The notes beneath the pieces were generated by a model. The model saw only the letters and a list, made by a program, of their open reading frames with translations, had not been told where the DNA came from and ran no database searches. Positions 44,446-53,949 of a DNA stretch of 64,000 nucleotides are shown piece after piece. Numbering within the stretch: the stretch's first letter is position 1; each line of letters opens with the position of its first letter. Source of the DNA: Lewinellaceae bacterium. GTDB taxonomy: Bacteria > Bacteroidota > Bacteroidia > Chitinophagales > Saprospiraceae. The DNA lies in NCBI GenBank assembly GCA_020636375.1, contig JACJXZ010000022.1, forward strand, positions 62,001 to 126,000, written 5' to 3'. Both the position numbers and the translations under genes were made by a program.

Positions 44446-46800
44446 CTACTGCACCAGCTTGACGGCGGTTGCCGAAGGCGGCCCGGCCTTTTCATTGCTT
44501 ACCGTTTGGGCCCCTGCATCTCCTCCTTCTCCGCCCTGCTGGGTTTCCTCCTTTTTCCCTGGCCACACTACGCTCGGGCAGTTCATCATTTGTTCTACTT
44601 CCGGCCCGGGTTGGGGGAAGGGGGCGTTCACGTAAGCGTTAAGGGATTCTTCGTCCTGTAGCTTTTGCAGGAAGAAGGCGACGATCGGCAAGCCGGTATT
44701 GGCACCCTGCCCCAGGCTGAGGTCCCGGAAGCGGACGGCGGGCGATTCGGCGCCGACCCAGGCGCCCGCAACGATCCGGGGCGTATAGCCGATGAACCAG
44801 CCGTCGGAGTGGTTCTGGCTGGTGCCGGTCTTTCCGGCAAGTGGATATTTCATGTTGTAACGGTAGCGGATCCTTCGGCCGGTACCCCGGTCGACGACGG
44901 CCTGCAGCATCTGGGTCATGATTTCGGCTTCTTCTTCCCACAGAGGATGGTCCCAGTTGCAGGTGTCCTTTTGCCACTCGTTATCGATCAGCACCGTGCC
45001 GTCGGGGCTTTCCACCCGGCGGATGTAATGCAATTCCGGGCGGGCGCCCCGCATGGCGAAGGTGCTGTATACGGTGACCATGTCGCGGAGGGAAACATCG
45101 GCTGCGCCCAGCGCAATGGCCGGCACGGCGGGAATATCCGTGCTGATGCCCAGCTCGTGCGCCAGGCGGGCGACGTTCGAAGGGCGTGCCTGCATCATCA
45201 GCTGTACCGTTACGGTGTTGACGCTGTTGATCAGGCCGCCCTCCAGGGAGTAGTATCCGCCATAATCGTTCGTCGCGTTTTTCGGCATCCAGTACTCGTA
45301 CTGCGGGTAGGCCCGCAGCTGATTGGGATAATAAGAGCAGGGAGGGATGCCCTTTTGCAGGGCGGCAGCGTAAACAATGGGCTTGAAAGTGGACCCTACA
45401 GAACGGGTGGACAACACGTGGTCGTATTTGAAAAATTCATGGTTGACGCCGCCTACCCAGGCCAGCACTTCCCCGGTCTTCGGGTCGAGGGCCAGGAATC
45501 CTGCATTGAGTAGCCCCAGGTAGTACCGGATAGAATCCAGGGGGCTCATCTTTCGCTTTTCCTTGCCGCCGTTCCAGCTGAAGACGTCCATCTCAACCGG
45601 GATGCGCAGGACGGAGTCGATCGCCACGCTGTCCAATCCGGCAAGCCGCAGGCTCTGGTAGCGGGCCGACTGCCGAATGGCCGCTTCGAATACTCCCGGG
45701 GCTTCCCAGGGGTCGGCCCCGTTGAGGTGCCGGGTAAACGCTTTCTGCAGGCCCTCCATTTGCCCGGCCACCACTTCCTCCGCAATGTGCTGCATCCGGG
45801 CGTTGAGGCTGGTGTAGATTTTCAATCCGTCGGTATAAATGTTGTAGGCCATGCCGTTGGGCTTGCGCTTGTCTTTGAGCAACTCCTTGAGTTCCAGGCG
45901 GAGGTGCTCGCGGAAATAAGGCGCCGGGCCCTTGTTGTGGGTAATGGGGAAATAGTTAAGGGATAAGGGCTCCTTAACCAGCGAGTCGGCCAGGCGTTGG
46001 GACAGATATCCGTACCTGGCCATTTGGCCCAGCACCAGATTGCGCCGTGCCAGCGCATTCTGGGGTTGGGTAACGGGGTTATACATGGTGGTGGCCTTCA
46101 GCATGGCGACCAGCACCGCCGACTGGGAAGGCGTGAGCCGGGCCGGGCTGGTATTGAAAAACCGCTGTGCGGCGACTTTGATGCCGAAGGTATTCTCGCT
46201 GAAGGGCACGGTGTTCAGATACAGTTCGAGCAGCGCCTCTTTGGTGTACAACTTTTCCAGGCGCATGGCGATGAATACCTCCTTGACCTTGTTGATGACC
46301 AGAGAGTATTTGCCGTAATCCTCGCGGGGATATATGTTCTTGGCCAGTTGCTGGCTGATGGTGCTGCCCCCGCCGGAAGAACGTTCTCCGCGCAGAAGGG
46401 TCTTGAAGAAGACCCGCGCCCATGCCCGCAGGTCAACGCCATTGTGCTCGAAAAAACGGGCATCTTCGGTGGCGACCAGGGCGTTGATGAAATGGGGAGA
46501 AATGTCTTTGTACCGGACGTTGCTCCGGTTCTCAAAATAGTAACGGCCCAGAAGGGTGCTGTCGGAAGCGTACACTTCGGAAGCTACATAGTGGGTTACG
46601 CCTGCCAGGTCTTCTTCGTCGGGCAGTTTGCCGAATGCTCCGGCGGCAACGCTGGCGACAAAGGCTGACCCTGCTAAAAAGGCAAGGAAAAAGGTGAACT
46701 TGGCCCCCTTGACCGTCCACCCCGCAGCCGGGTAGTCGATCCAGAAATTATACCAGTTAACCGCAAATCGGCGCCTGAAATTGATCCATCTGTCCTTCAT
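44446..46800 (-). CDS. Class A penicillin-binding protein (PBP1A-type)
   Basis: 784 residues. Short cytoplasmic N-terminus, one membrane helix (about 33-55), GT51 glycosyltransferase with catalytic E112 in ATEDARFFEHNG and GGGSTISQQLAKNIYP, then a transpeptidase with SxxK S470-K473 (STFK), SxN S526-N528 (SVN) and KTG K657 (KTGTSQNHSDGW). All catalytic motifs are intact and in order. It polymerises glycan strands and crosslinks peptides in the periplasm. The C-terminus ends about 115 residues after KTG with a Gly/Pro-rich tail. Single gene, no partner. Confidence 0.95.
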   Translation of the reverse strand: MKDRWINFRRRFAVNWYNFWIDYPAAGWTVKGAKFTFFLAFLAGSAFVASVAAGAFGKLPDEEDLAGVTHYVASEVYASDSTLLGRYYFENRSNVRYKDISPHFINALVATEDARFFEHNGVDLRAWARVFFKTLLRGERSSGGGSTISQQLAKNIYPREDYGKYSLVINKVKEVFIAMRLEKLYTKEALLELYLNTVPFSENTFGIKVAAQRFFNTSPARLTPSQSAVLVAMLKATTMYNPVTQPQNALARRNLVLGQMARYGYLSQRLADSLVKEPLSLNYFPITHNKGPAPYFREHLRLELKELLKDKRKPNGMAYNIYTDGLKIYTSLNARMQHIAEEVVAGQMEGLQKAFTRHLNGADPWEAPGVFEAAIRQSARYQSLRLAGLDSVAIDSVLRIPVEMDVFSWNGGKEKRKMSPLDSIRYYLGLLNAGFLALDPKTGEVLAWVGGVNHEFFKYDHVLSTRSVGSTFKPIVYAAALQKGIPPCSYYPNQLRAYPQYEYWMPKNATNDYGGYYSLEGGLINSVNTVTVQLMMQARPSNVARLAHELGISTDIPAVPAIALGAADVSLRDMVTVYSTFAMRGARPELHYIRRVESPDGTVLIDNEWQKDTCNWDHPLWEEEAEIMTQMLQAVVDRGTGRRIRYRYNMKYPLAGKTGTSQNHSDGWFIGYTPRIVAGAWVGAESPAVRFRDLSLGQGANTGLPIVAFFLQKLQDEESLNAYVNAPFPQPGPEVEQMMNCPSVVWPGKKEETQQGGEGGDAGAQTVSNEKAGPPSATAVKLVQ

Positions 46801-47178
46801 TGTACGTCTGTTTGATCATGGGATAAATGTGGTTAAGCTTTCAAGCGTTGCCCCGCGAAGGGTTGGGCAACGCTTGAAAACCTTATACGGGCCTTTGCCG
46901 GGCGGTTTGCGCCGGAGCCGGTAAACCCGGCTCCGGCCGCCCTGTATCTTTAGCTGCTATTCTTTGACGTAGAAGGTTTGGTTTAGATACCCGATTCCCG
47001 ATTAAATTATAGTTAAGTTACAGACGGGTGTCCGTTGGCTTGACGATATTTGCGTTTGAGCGTTCTCTGCTCTTGGAAAACAGAGAAATTTTTTACGGGG
47101 AAAGCTGTAGAGATTATAACATATCTTAAATACGGAAGGGAGGGGTGGGAAGTTCCACCTTTGTGAGGATTTTTATAT
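46801..47178. other. Gene-free region with hairpins
   Basis: Near 46840-46883, TTCAAGCGTTGCCC pairs with GGGCAACGCTTGAA. Near 46905-46943, GCCGGAGCCGG pairs with CCGGCTCCGGC. The rest up to 47178 shows no frame, box or RNA signature; an AT-rich stretch near 47110-47180 may hold a promoter of the PBP gene or be plain spacer. Confidence 0.5.
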
Positions 47179-47230
47179 AATATTTTTTCAGGCGGCGGGG
47201 GGCGCCTCCGACCGCCGCCTGAAAAATATT
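47179..47230 (-). terminator. Terminator of the BNR-repeat gene
   Basis: AATATTTTTTCAGGCGGCGG (47179-47198) and CCGCCGCCTGAAAAATATT (47212-47230) form a long stem directly after the gene's stop, with A/T tracts on both outer sides. Confidence 0.8.
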
Positions 47231-50200
47231 TTACCGGCTCTTTTCTTCGCCTTTCAGGATGATCACATCAACCGCCGCGGCCTTGACCATAGCATTAAAT
47301 GCCGGTATTTCCGTGTCTTTTAGCTTGTAAAAGACGGCCAGCTCTTCGTCGATCCTTTCCGTAAGCTCCCGTTTGGCGGCGTAAGCCTGCTCCGTCGGCC
47401 GGAAATCGCCGATGCCGGCCAGGGCATTGAGATGCGCCAGCTTGTTGGATAACTTAATGGGAAAGTTGAGCGGGTCCTGGCTGCTCTGGTTCCGGGTCTG
47501 GTACAGTTCGTTTTCCACTTTCGTCATCACGGAATCGATGGCCCGGGCTTTGGCCAGCAATTCTTCCTTGCCCTCTTCGCCCTTCCAGCGGCTGGTGAAG
47601 TGTTCGAGCTGCCGGCGCAGTTCCCGGATATCGGTAACGGCCTGATGGGCTTCGGACACTTTCTCGTTGACCTCCTGCATGAAGGCAAACTGCGCTTCCA
47701 GGTCTTCGTTTGTGCCGGCGGCGCGAGGGTCGCGGAGGATGTGGAAGGCCTGTTCCTGTTCCAGGCTGTCCACCTGCAGCCGGACGCTGTATTTTCCGGG
47801 GACGGCCCTGGGGCCTTTCAGGCCAGCCCACCAAAGCACCATCCCTTCAAAATCCTTGGCCCTGGGGTAATGCATATCCCATACAAACAAATTGGCGCCT
47901 TGCCTGGCCTCGAGTTTGTCCTCCTTTTCTTTCGCCTGACTACTGAATGTTCTGATCAAACGCCCGTTTTCGTCGTAAAAAGACAGCGCGGCCTGGGCGG
48001 CAGAATCCTCCGGCATCTTTTTGACATAATACTGCACGATCACGCCGCCCGGGTGGTTGGTGCCGGCATTTTTGGCGTTCAGGTCCTGGGCCCCGTCCAT
48101 CCGGTAGGCATCGGCCGGCTGATAAAGGAAAATATCGCCGGCGGCAACTTCTTCACTCAATTGGTGCAAGGGCGTGATATCGTCGATGATCCAAAGCCCG
48201 CGCCCCTGGGTGGCGGCGATGAGGTTGTTGCCCTTAACGGCCAGGTCGGTAACCGGGACGGCCGGCAGGTTGAGCTGGAACTCCGACCAGTTGGCGCCGT
48301 CGTCGAAGGAGATGTACATGCCGGTTTCGGTGCCGGCGTACAACAATCCCCGGCGCTTTGGGTCGGCGCGCACGACGCGGGTAAAATGCTCTTTGCCGAT
48401 CCCCGCTACGATGAGCCGCCAGCTTTTTCCGTAGTCTTCGGTTTTGTACAAATAGGGCTGGTAATCCCCCAGCTTGTACCGGGTTCCCGCGATATAGGCC
48501 CCTCCTTTATTGAAGGGGTCCGGCTCGATGCTGTTGATCATCATCCATTCCGGCATGCCGGAGGGCGTGACGTTTTCCCAACTCCGGCCGCCGTCGCGGG
48601 AGAGGTGCACAAGGCCGTCGTCGGAACCCGTCCAAAGCAATCCCTTTTCATAGGGAGACTCGGCGGCGGCAAATATGGTGCAGTAGTATTCTACTCCGGT
48701 ATTGTCTTTCGTGATGGGCCCGCCGGACGGGCCGAGCCTGGTGGAATCGTTGCGGGTGAGGTCCGGGCTGATCAGCTCCCAGCTCCGGCCGCCGTTCCGG
48801 CTTACATGCAAGTGGTTGGAGGCGGCATAGAGCTTGTCGGGCTCATGGGGAGAAAAGAAGATGGGGAAGTTCCACTGAAACCGGTACTTCATGCCTTCGG
48901 CGCCATAACCCATGGGGTTGTCCGGCCATACGTTGATGGCCTGGCTCTCGCCGGTGCGGTGGTTCTTTCGGATGAGATAACCGCCGTAGCTGCCGCCGTA
49001 GACGATGTCGTCATCGGTGGGGTCCACGGCAATATGGGCGCTTTCCCCGCCGGCAGTGGGCTCCCAGTCCCGCTCGGAGATCGTGTTCGACTCGGTGCGG
49101 TGCAGGATGCGGACCGTGGAATTGTCCTGCTGGGCAGCGTAAATGCGGTAGGGGAAATGGTTGTCGGTGGTGACGCGGTAGAACTGGGCCGTTGGCTGGT
49201 TGTGATACGTGCTCCAGTTTTCCCCTCCGTCGAAAGAAACCTGAGCGCCTCCGTCATCGCCGATGATCATTCGCTGGTTGTCTTCAGGGGCGATCCACAG
49301 GTCGTGGTGGTCGCCGTGAGGAGCGTTATGAGCCTTGAAGGTCTTGCCGCCATCGGTGGATTTGTGATAGCGGACATTCATGACGTAGACCACCTCTTCG
49401 TCCCGGGTGTCGGCGTAGATGCGGCTGTAATACCAGGCGCGTTGCCGCAGGGCGCGTTCGCTGTTGATGCGGGACCAGGTGTCGCCCCCGTCGTCGGACC
49501 GGAAGACCCCGCCTTCTTCGGCTTCGATTATGGCCCAGACGCGGTCGGAATTGACAGGAGATATCGCTACGCCGATGATCCCCCGGAGCCCGGCGGGAAA
49601 CCCTTCTTTGGAGGAAATGTCTTCCCAGGTGTCGCCCCCGTCGGCGCTTCGCCAGAGGGTGGCGCCTTCGCCCCCGCTCTCCAGGCTGTACGGCGTGCGG
49701 CGCACCCGCCAGGTGGAGGCAAACAGTATCCGCGGGTTGTTGGGGTCGAGGAGGAGGTCGACGGCGCCGGCATCGGCGTTGGCGAAGAGGATCCGTTCCC
49801 AGGTTTGTCCACCGTCTGTCGTCCGGTATACGCCTCGTTCCTCGCTGGAACGGTAGAGGTCGCCCATTACTGCGGCGTAGGCCAGGTCCGGGTTTCTGGG
49901 GTGTATCCGGATGCGGGAAATATGGCGGGATGCCCGAAGGCCCACCTGCTTCCAGGATTTGCCGGCATCCACGCTGCGCCATATCCCGTAACCGAAGGAA
50001 ACATTCCCGCGCACTGTTTTTTCTCCGCCTCCGGCATAGATCACATTGGGGTCGTATTCGCTGACGGCCACAGCGCCGATGGAGCCGCCGAAGTACCCGT
50101 CGGAGATATTTTCCCAGGTCTGTCCGCCGTCTTTCGTGCGCCAGACGCCACCTCCGGTAGAGCCGAAATAGAAGAGGTTGGGCTGGCCGGGCACGCCGGT

Positions 50201-50386
50201 AACGGCGCAGGAACGCCCGCCCCGGTACGGGCCGATGTTGCGCCATTGGATGGAATTGTACAGGCGTTGGTCGTATTCTGTTTTGGGGGAGGCCGCTTCG
50301 CGGCTGGTGCGTTGTGCTTTTGCGTCCGGCATATAAGCCATCAGGCCCGCAGACAGCAGGAGGAGCAGAGCAGTTTTTCTTTTCAT
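47231..50386 (-). CDS. Secreted BNR/Asp-box repeat protein (VPS10-like propeller)
   Basis: 1051 residues with a signal peptide (MKRKTALLLLLSAGLMAYMP, then DAKA). From about 55 to 700 there are recurrent Asp-box motifs such as TKDGGQTWENI, SVDAGKSWKQV, TTDGGQTWERI, SADGGDTWEDI, SDDGGDTWSRI and SRDGGRSWENV, the sialidase/sortilin-type blade signature. Residues 700-860 are a fibronectin-like region, and 870-1051 is helical with SxxxKEELLAKARAIDSVM. This is the size and layout of the Bacteroidota WD40/YVTN/BNR-like 1050-residue family. No sialidase active-site residues are identifiable, so it is not called a sialidase. Probably periplasmic or surface; role unknown. Confidence 0.85.
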   Translation of the reverse strand: MKRKTALLLLLSAGLMAYMPDAKAQRTSREAASPKTEYDQRLYNSIQWRNIGPYRGGRSCAVTGVPGQPNLFYFGSTGGGVWRTKDGGQTWENISDGYFGGSIGAVAVSEYDPNVIYAGGGEKTVRGNVSFGYGIWRSVDAGKSWKQVGLRASRHISRIRIHPRNPDLAYAAVMGDLYRSSEERGVYRTTDGGQTWERILFANADAGAVDLLLDPNNPRILFASTWRVRRTPYSLESGGEGATLWRSADGGDTWEDISSKEGFPAGLRGIIGVAISPVNSDRVWAIIEAEEGGVFRSDDGGDTWSRINSERALRQRAWYYSRIYADTRDEEVVYVMNVRYHKSTDGGKTFKAHNAPHGDHHDLWIAPEDNQRMIIGDDGGAQVSFDGGENWSTYHNQPTAQFYRVTTDNHFPYRIYAAQQDNSTVRILHRTESNTISERDWEPTAGGESAHIAVDPTDDDIVYGGSYGGYLIRKNHRTGESQAINVWPDNPMGYGAEGMKYRFQWNFPIFFSPHEPDKLYAASNHLHVSRNGGRSWELISPDLTRNDSTRLGPSGGPITKDNTGVEYYCTIFAAAESPYEKGLLWTGSDDGLVHLSRDGGRSWENVTPSGMPEWMMINSIEPDPFNKGGAYIAGTRYKLGDYQPYLYKTEDYGKSWRLIVAGIGKEHFTRVVRADPKRRGLLYAGTETGMYISFDDGANWSEFQLNLPAVPVTDLAVKGNNLIAATQGRGLWIIDDITPLHQLSEEVAAGDIFLYQPADAYRMDGAQDLNAKNAGTNHPGGVIVQYYVKKMPEDSAAQAALSFYDENGRLIRTFSSQAKEKEDKLEARQGANLFVWDMHYPRAKDFEGMVLWWAGLKGPRAVPGKYSVRLQVDSLEQEQAFHILRDPRAAGTNEDLEAQFAFMQEVNEKVSEAHQAVTDIRELRRQLEHFTSRWKGEEGKEELLAKARAIDSVMTKVENELYQTRNQSSQDPLNFPIKLSNKLAHLNALAGIGDFRPTEQAYAAKRELTERIDEELAVFYKLKDTEIPAFNAMVKAAAVDVIILKGEEKSR

Positions 50387-50540
50387 TGGATGTCCTGTTT
50401 TGAAGAAAGCCGGCCCGGAGGCATGGTTCCTTCTGTTCTTCAGAGAACCTTTGCCCCGGAAAGTTAGACAGGAATGGGAATTTTTCCGCTTTTGATGCAG
50501 GAAATGTTACAGGATTTACCGGACGGTGGGGTGCAAAAAG

Positions 50541-50630
50541 AATATATAGACAGGATTAACAAGATTATCAGGATATATAGACCCCTGTGGCGTAAGCTGC
50601 TACATCTTGTAAATCCTGTTAATCCTGTCT
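50541..50630. repeat. Imperfect palindrome of the ACAGGATTAACA type
   Basis: AGACAGGATTAACAAGATTA (50548-50567) pairs with TAAATCCTGTTAATCCTGTCT near 50609-50630. The same ACAGGAT/AACAGGAT string occurs at 28789-28815 and 36373-36390 after the two sorting domains. Probably a dispersed extragenic repeat; it may end the BNR-side transcript of neither gene since both flanking genes are minus. Confidence 0.6.
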
Positions 50631-50679
50631 GTTTTCAGCCTTTTACACAACAGCTAGGGCAGGTGCAAAGAAGCTTCGT

Positions 50680-51810
50680 CTAATTGGAAAACAGCACAAT
50701 TTTTTTCGCCGCAGATTTGCCGCCCTGTTCGACCTCCAGGTAAAAGCTGCCTGGCTTGTTTGCGGGCAAATTGACCTCGTCCCTGAATTCTCCGGAAAAC
50801 TCCCCCAGGTCGTACTGGTAGATCAGGCGGCCGGCTTCGTTGTAGATGCGGATATTGGTCGCTCCGTTGTTCGGCAGGGTAAATTCCAGCTCGAATTCCT
50901 CTCCATCCAGTTCCAGAGAGAAGTCCTCGATGGAGAGGTTGCCGGCACCTTTCAAATTGATCCCCTTATCCCGGTTCACCTGGCCGGCTTCATCCGGGCC
51001 GATGTCTTCCACCTTAATCGCCGTCACTCTGGTTTCGCCGGTGATTGCGGTTTCTTCGCCGCTCTTTTTAAAATAGCGGTCAAACCATTCGCCGGGCATG
51101 GGCGCCACTTCGATCTCCATTTTGACGGCCTCCTCGGGCTTGGTTTCGCAATAGGATTTTATAGGGCCGCTCTCCTTCATCTTCCTGCCGTCCCGGAGGA
51201 ACTCCACGGTGATCTGGTCGCCTGGTTTGAGGGCGTGGATAGCAGCGCTGATATCCTGCCAGTCCAGCATCCGAAAACCATTGATGGCTACGATGTGGTC
51301 CCCGTCTTCCATGCCGATGGCCCTGGCCGTTGAATTGTCGATGATTTTAACCGTGACGCCTTCCTGCTCGTTTTCGCTTGTTTTGGTGGCGGAAATGCCC
51401 AGAAAAGGGTCTTTGCACTTATCCCTTTCCTGGCTTTTGCGCTCACTGCGGGTGCCAAAAGTAGCGGGCAGGGTGCGTTTTTTATCTTTGCGGTATAGAT
51501 GGAGGGTAGCGCTCTGGCCCGATTTGTATTTGTGTATGATCTGCGTCAGGCTCTGCTCTTTTCCGGTCCGGTATTCATCGATCCCGTAAATATAGTCGAA
51601 CGGCTGTACGGCCGCTCGTTCTGCTGCGCTGTTTTCGATAACCCGGGTAACGTAGCTGCCGTAAAGATTATCGAAGCCCAGCTTGCGGGCTTTTTCCCCG
51701 GAAAGCTGCTCGGAGTAAATGCCCAGAAAGGCGGCTTTTTGTGTTGTTGCCTGGGCCGGCAGGCAGCTCGCCCAAAGCAGGCCTGCCAGGAGCATAGTAA
51801 AGTATTTCAT
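50680..51810 (-). CDS. PDZ-domain secreted protein with sorting-like C-terminus
   Basis: 376 residues with a signal peptide (MKYFTMLLAGLLWASCLPAQ). Two PDZ-like domains, about 28-105 (AFLGIYSEQLSGEKARKLGF, RVIENSAAERAAVQPFDYI) and about 128-205 (PFLGISATKTSENEQEGVTV, STARAIGMEDGDHIVAINGF). The C-terminal segment, about 295-376 (FSLELDGEEFELEFTLP, NKPGSFYLEVEQGGKSAAKK), is a beta-rich tail of T9SS type A style but lacks the YPNP box, so T9SS export is probable rather than certain. No protease domain; PDZ without protease may scaffold or bind C-termini in the envelope. Divergent from the DUF4403 gene. Confidence 0.75.
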   Translation of the reverse strand: MKYFTMLLAGLLWASCLPAQATTQKAAFLGIYSEQLSGEKARKLGFDNLYGSYVTRVIENSAAERAAVQPFDYIYGIDEYRTGKEQSLTQIIHKYKSGQSATLHLYRKDKKRTLPATFGTRSERKSQERDKCKDPFLGISATKTSENEQEGVTVKIIDNSTARAIGMEDGDHIVAINGFRMLDWQDISAAIHALKPGDQITVEFLRDGRKMKESGPIKSYCETKPEEAVKMEIEVAPMPGEWFDRYFKKSGEETAITGETRVTAIKVEDIGPDEAGQVNRDKGINLKGAGNLSIEDFSLELDGEEFELEFTLPNNGATNIRIYNEAGRLIYQYDLGEFSGEFRDEVNLPANKPGSFYLEVEQGGKSAAKKIVLFSN

Positions 51811-52041
51811 CTTTCGTTTTTTTCTGGAGGCGGTATTTCGCCGCCGCCGGTAACACTTTTTGTCATTAAGGACTTCAACCCGAAAGACACCTGTCTGCCT
51901 TGGAGGGTTGCTTCCGGAGAGTATGGCGGGTTACAAAGCCTGGGCACCTTCCGGGGAGGAGGAAAAAAATGCCGTTCTTCTTTATTCAACGCCCGCCGGT
52001 GGTTACCTTCGCAAGCTGTTGTTTCATCTACACTGAATAAA

Positions 52042-53403
52042 ATGAAAATTAACCTGATCCTTTTTGCCCTGGCGCTGGCTTTGTCCCTTTCCGCCTGTAA
52101 AACCAGGCAACCCATCCGCCCGGCTGAAGAATACGGCGCCCTGTTCGAGGAGCGGGTTTCCGTGATCAACATCCCGGTCGACGTGAATCTGCGGGAACTC
52201 GAGCGTTCGCTCAACCGGCAACTCAATGGCGTGATCTATGAGGACCAGAACCTCAACGATGGGGACAATATGAGGATCCGGGCGGAAAAACGGCAGGATA
52301 TCCGCCTGGGAGTCGACAGCCAGCTCATCAAGTACAGGGTGCCGCTGTCCTTGTGGATACAGTACGACCTGGGCATTAGCAAGGTGGAGGCCGACGGAGA
52401 GTTGTCCATTGATTTCAAAACGGCTTTTGCCATCACGGAAGACTGGAATATCATTACCGTCACGGAAGTTGTCCGTCACGACTGGCTGAAAAAGCCCCGC
52501 CTGCGGATGGGGGTCGTCAACCTGCCTATCGGCTTTATCGCCGACCTGGTCCTGGAAAACAGCAAAAAGGCCCTTACCCGGAATATCGACAAGCTGGTGC
52601 AGGAGCAGTTTGCCCTCCGGGAAATGGTCAGCGAAGCCTGGGGGAAAATGTATGAGCCCTTACTGGTCTCTGAAACCTACAACACCTGGCTGGCCGTCAA
52701 CCCGCAGGCTATCGGCATGACACCTCTGGACATGAAAGGCGACAGGATTCGCGGCACTATTTTTGTCGAGAGCCTGCCCCGGGTTTTCATCGGCAGGGCG
52801 CCGGATAAAATCCGCCCGCTTCCCTTGCCTCCGCTCCAGCTGCGCCGGGAAGCGGGCGACGATTTCACCATCTACCTGAACACCGAGATCTCTTACGGGG
52901 AGGCCGAGCGCATCGCCAAAGGGCAACTGGTGGGAGAGACGTTCTCCCAGGGAAAGCGCTCGGTCCGGGTAGAAGATATCGAGCTTTATGGCCAGGGCAA
53001 TAAGATTGTCGTGAATACCGCCCTCTCGGGAAGCTATAACGGGAGTATTTACCTCGTCGGGCAGCCCGTTTACAATTTCAACAAGAACTCGATTGAGATC
53101 GAAAAACTCGATTACGAACTGAGCACCCGGAACTTCCTGCTCAAATCCGCCGGCTGGTTGCTGAAGAGCACGATGAAGAATAAGATCGAAGAGAATATGA
53201 ATTTTCTGATGGACTACAACCTGCGGGAAATGCAGGGCCAGTTTCAGGAACAGCTACAGGAATACAAGATCACCGAAGATATTACCCTGAAGGGGGAACT
53301 GGAGCAATTGGCCATCCAAAATGCTTACCTGGCGCCGGAGTCCATCATCATCAGCCTGGCCCTGAACGGGCGCTTGAACATTAATGTAAAAGGGATCAAT
53401 TAA
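52042..53403 (+). CDS. DUF4403 family lipoprotein
   Basis: 453 residues from ATG 52042 (MKINLILFALALALSLSACK); the frame is open further upstream but that part overlaps the PDZ gene's start region and has no signal. Lipobox LSAC gives Cys19. The remainder matches DUF4403: VINIPVDVNLRELERSLNRQ near the N-terminus, GVVNLPIGFIADLVLENSKK in the middle, and a beta-rich tail ending LALNGRLNINVKG. The proposed fold is a lipid-binding tubular (TULIP-like) type; that is inference. Function unknown. Convergent with the lipocalin-like gene with only seven bases between stops. Confidence 0.85.
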   Translation: MKINLILFALALALSLSACKTRQPIRPAEEYGALFEERVSVINIPVDVNLRELERSLNRQLNGVIYEDQNLNDGDNMRIRAEKRQDIRLGVDSQLIKYRVPLSLWIQYDLGISKVEADGELSIDFKTAFAITEDWNIITVTEVVRHDWLKKPRLRMGVVNLPIGFIADLVLENSKKALTRNIDKLVQEQFALREMVSEAWGKMYEPLLVSETYNTWLAVNPQAIGMTPLDMKGDRIRGTIFVESLPRVFIGRAPDKIRPLPLPPLQLRREAGDDFTIYLNTEISYGEAERIAKGQLVGETFSQGKRSVRVEDIELYGQGNKIVVNTALSGSYNGSIYLVGQPVYNFNKNSIEIEKLDYELSTRNFLLKSAGWLLKSTMKNKIEENMNFLMDYNLREMQGQFQEQLQEYKITEDITLKGELEQLAIQNAYLAPESIIISLALNGRLNINVKGIN

Positions 53404-53410
53404 ACGGCCA

Positions 53411-53782
53411 TTAGCGCATTTTTTCCATCATCAGGAGGCGTTCCTTGCCGTTTTCGTTCATTTTAAGGACAAGAGAGTCGGCAGTCAGCTTTACGATCTC
53501 CACCGCCTTCTTCGTCGAAGCCTGGTTGAGGGTGTCGGTGGTATACAGATATTTGGCTTCGATGTAATAGTCCCCGGCCTCTTTGTAATTCAACGTGCTG
53601 GAGTAGGCGTAACCCTTTTCACCAAATGACATCGTTATCTCGCTGGGGTCGACGCTGATGGGCGCCCCCTCCTCGATCACGGCAATGCCCGACCATTTTC
53701 CTTCTATGAGGCGCTCATCCACCGGAGAACAGGCACTCAGGAGCAGCAGGATGAAAAATAACGGTTTGAAAGTATGGTTCAT
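53411..53782 (-). CDS. Small lipocalin-like lipoprotein
   Basis: 123 residues. Lipobox LLLLSAC with Cys18. The mature part is beta-rich: LIEGKWSGIAVIEEGA, then alternating strands and a final LLMMEKMR, in the style of small lipocalin/DUF4488 proteins that bind hydrophobic ligands. No firm family match is possible by eye. Its stop abuts that of the DUF4403 gene. Confidence 0.65.
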   Translation of the reverse strand: MNHTFKPLFFILLLLSACSPVDERLIEGKWSGIAVIEEGAPISVDPSEITMSFGEKGYAYSSTLNYKEAGDYYIEAKYLYTTDTLNQASTKKAVEIVKLTADSLVLKMNENGKERLLMMEKMR

Positions 53783-53877
53783 TTGCGATTCAGTTGTTGT
53801 GTCTATTTAAGAATTATTTGCCCGGCGCTTCAGTTGCAGGGCCCCGCAAATTTAAGAGAACATTAAAATTCAGACCA

Positions 53878-53909
53878 CAAAAGCCAGGGTGAACACACCC
53901 TGGCTTTTG
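53878..53909. terminator. Terminator between the lipocalin-like and nhaD genes
   Basis: 14-bp perfect stem CAAAAGCCAGGGTG / CACCCTGGCTTTTG with loop AACA; serves the minus-strand nhaD transcript ending at 53950. Confidence 0.85.
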
Positions 53910-53949
53910 CGGTTTTCCTGCCGGATAGGACGTTCCGGTGTTTCTGGCA

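Noticed and set aside
47231..50386. Sialidase function for the BNR-repeat protein
   Set aside because: Asp-boxes alone do not define a sialidase; the arginine triad and catalytic Asp/Tyr-Glu could not be found.
47600..50467. Long plus-strand open frame opposite the BNR-repeat gene
   Set aside because: It is the antisense of a repeat-rich high-GC gene, with Val/Gly-rich low-complexity content and no motifs. The minus-strand gene has a signal peptide and Asp-boxes.
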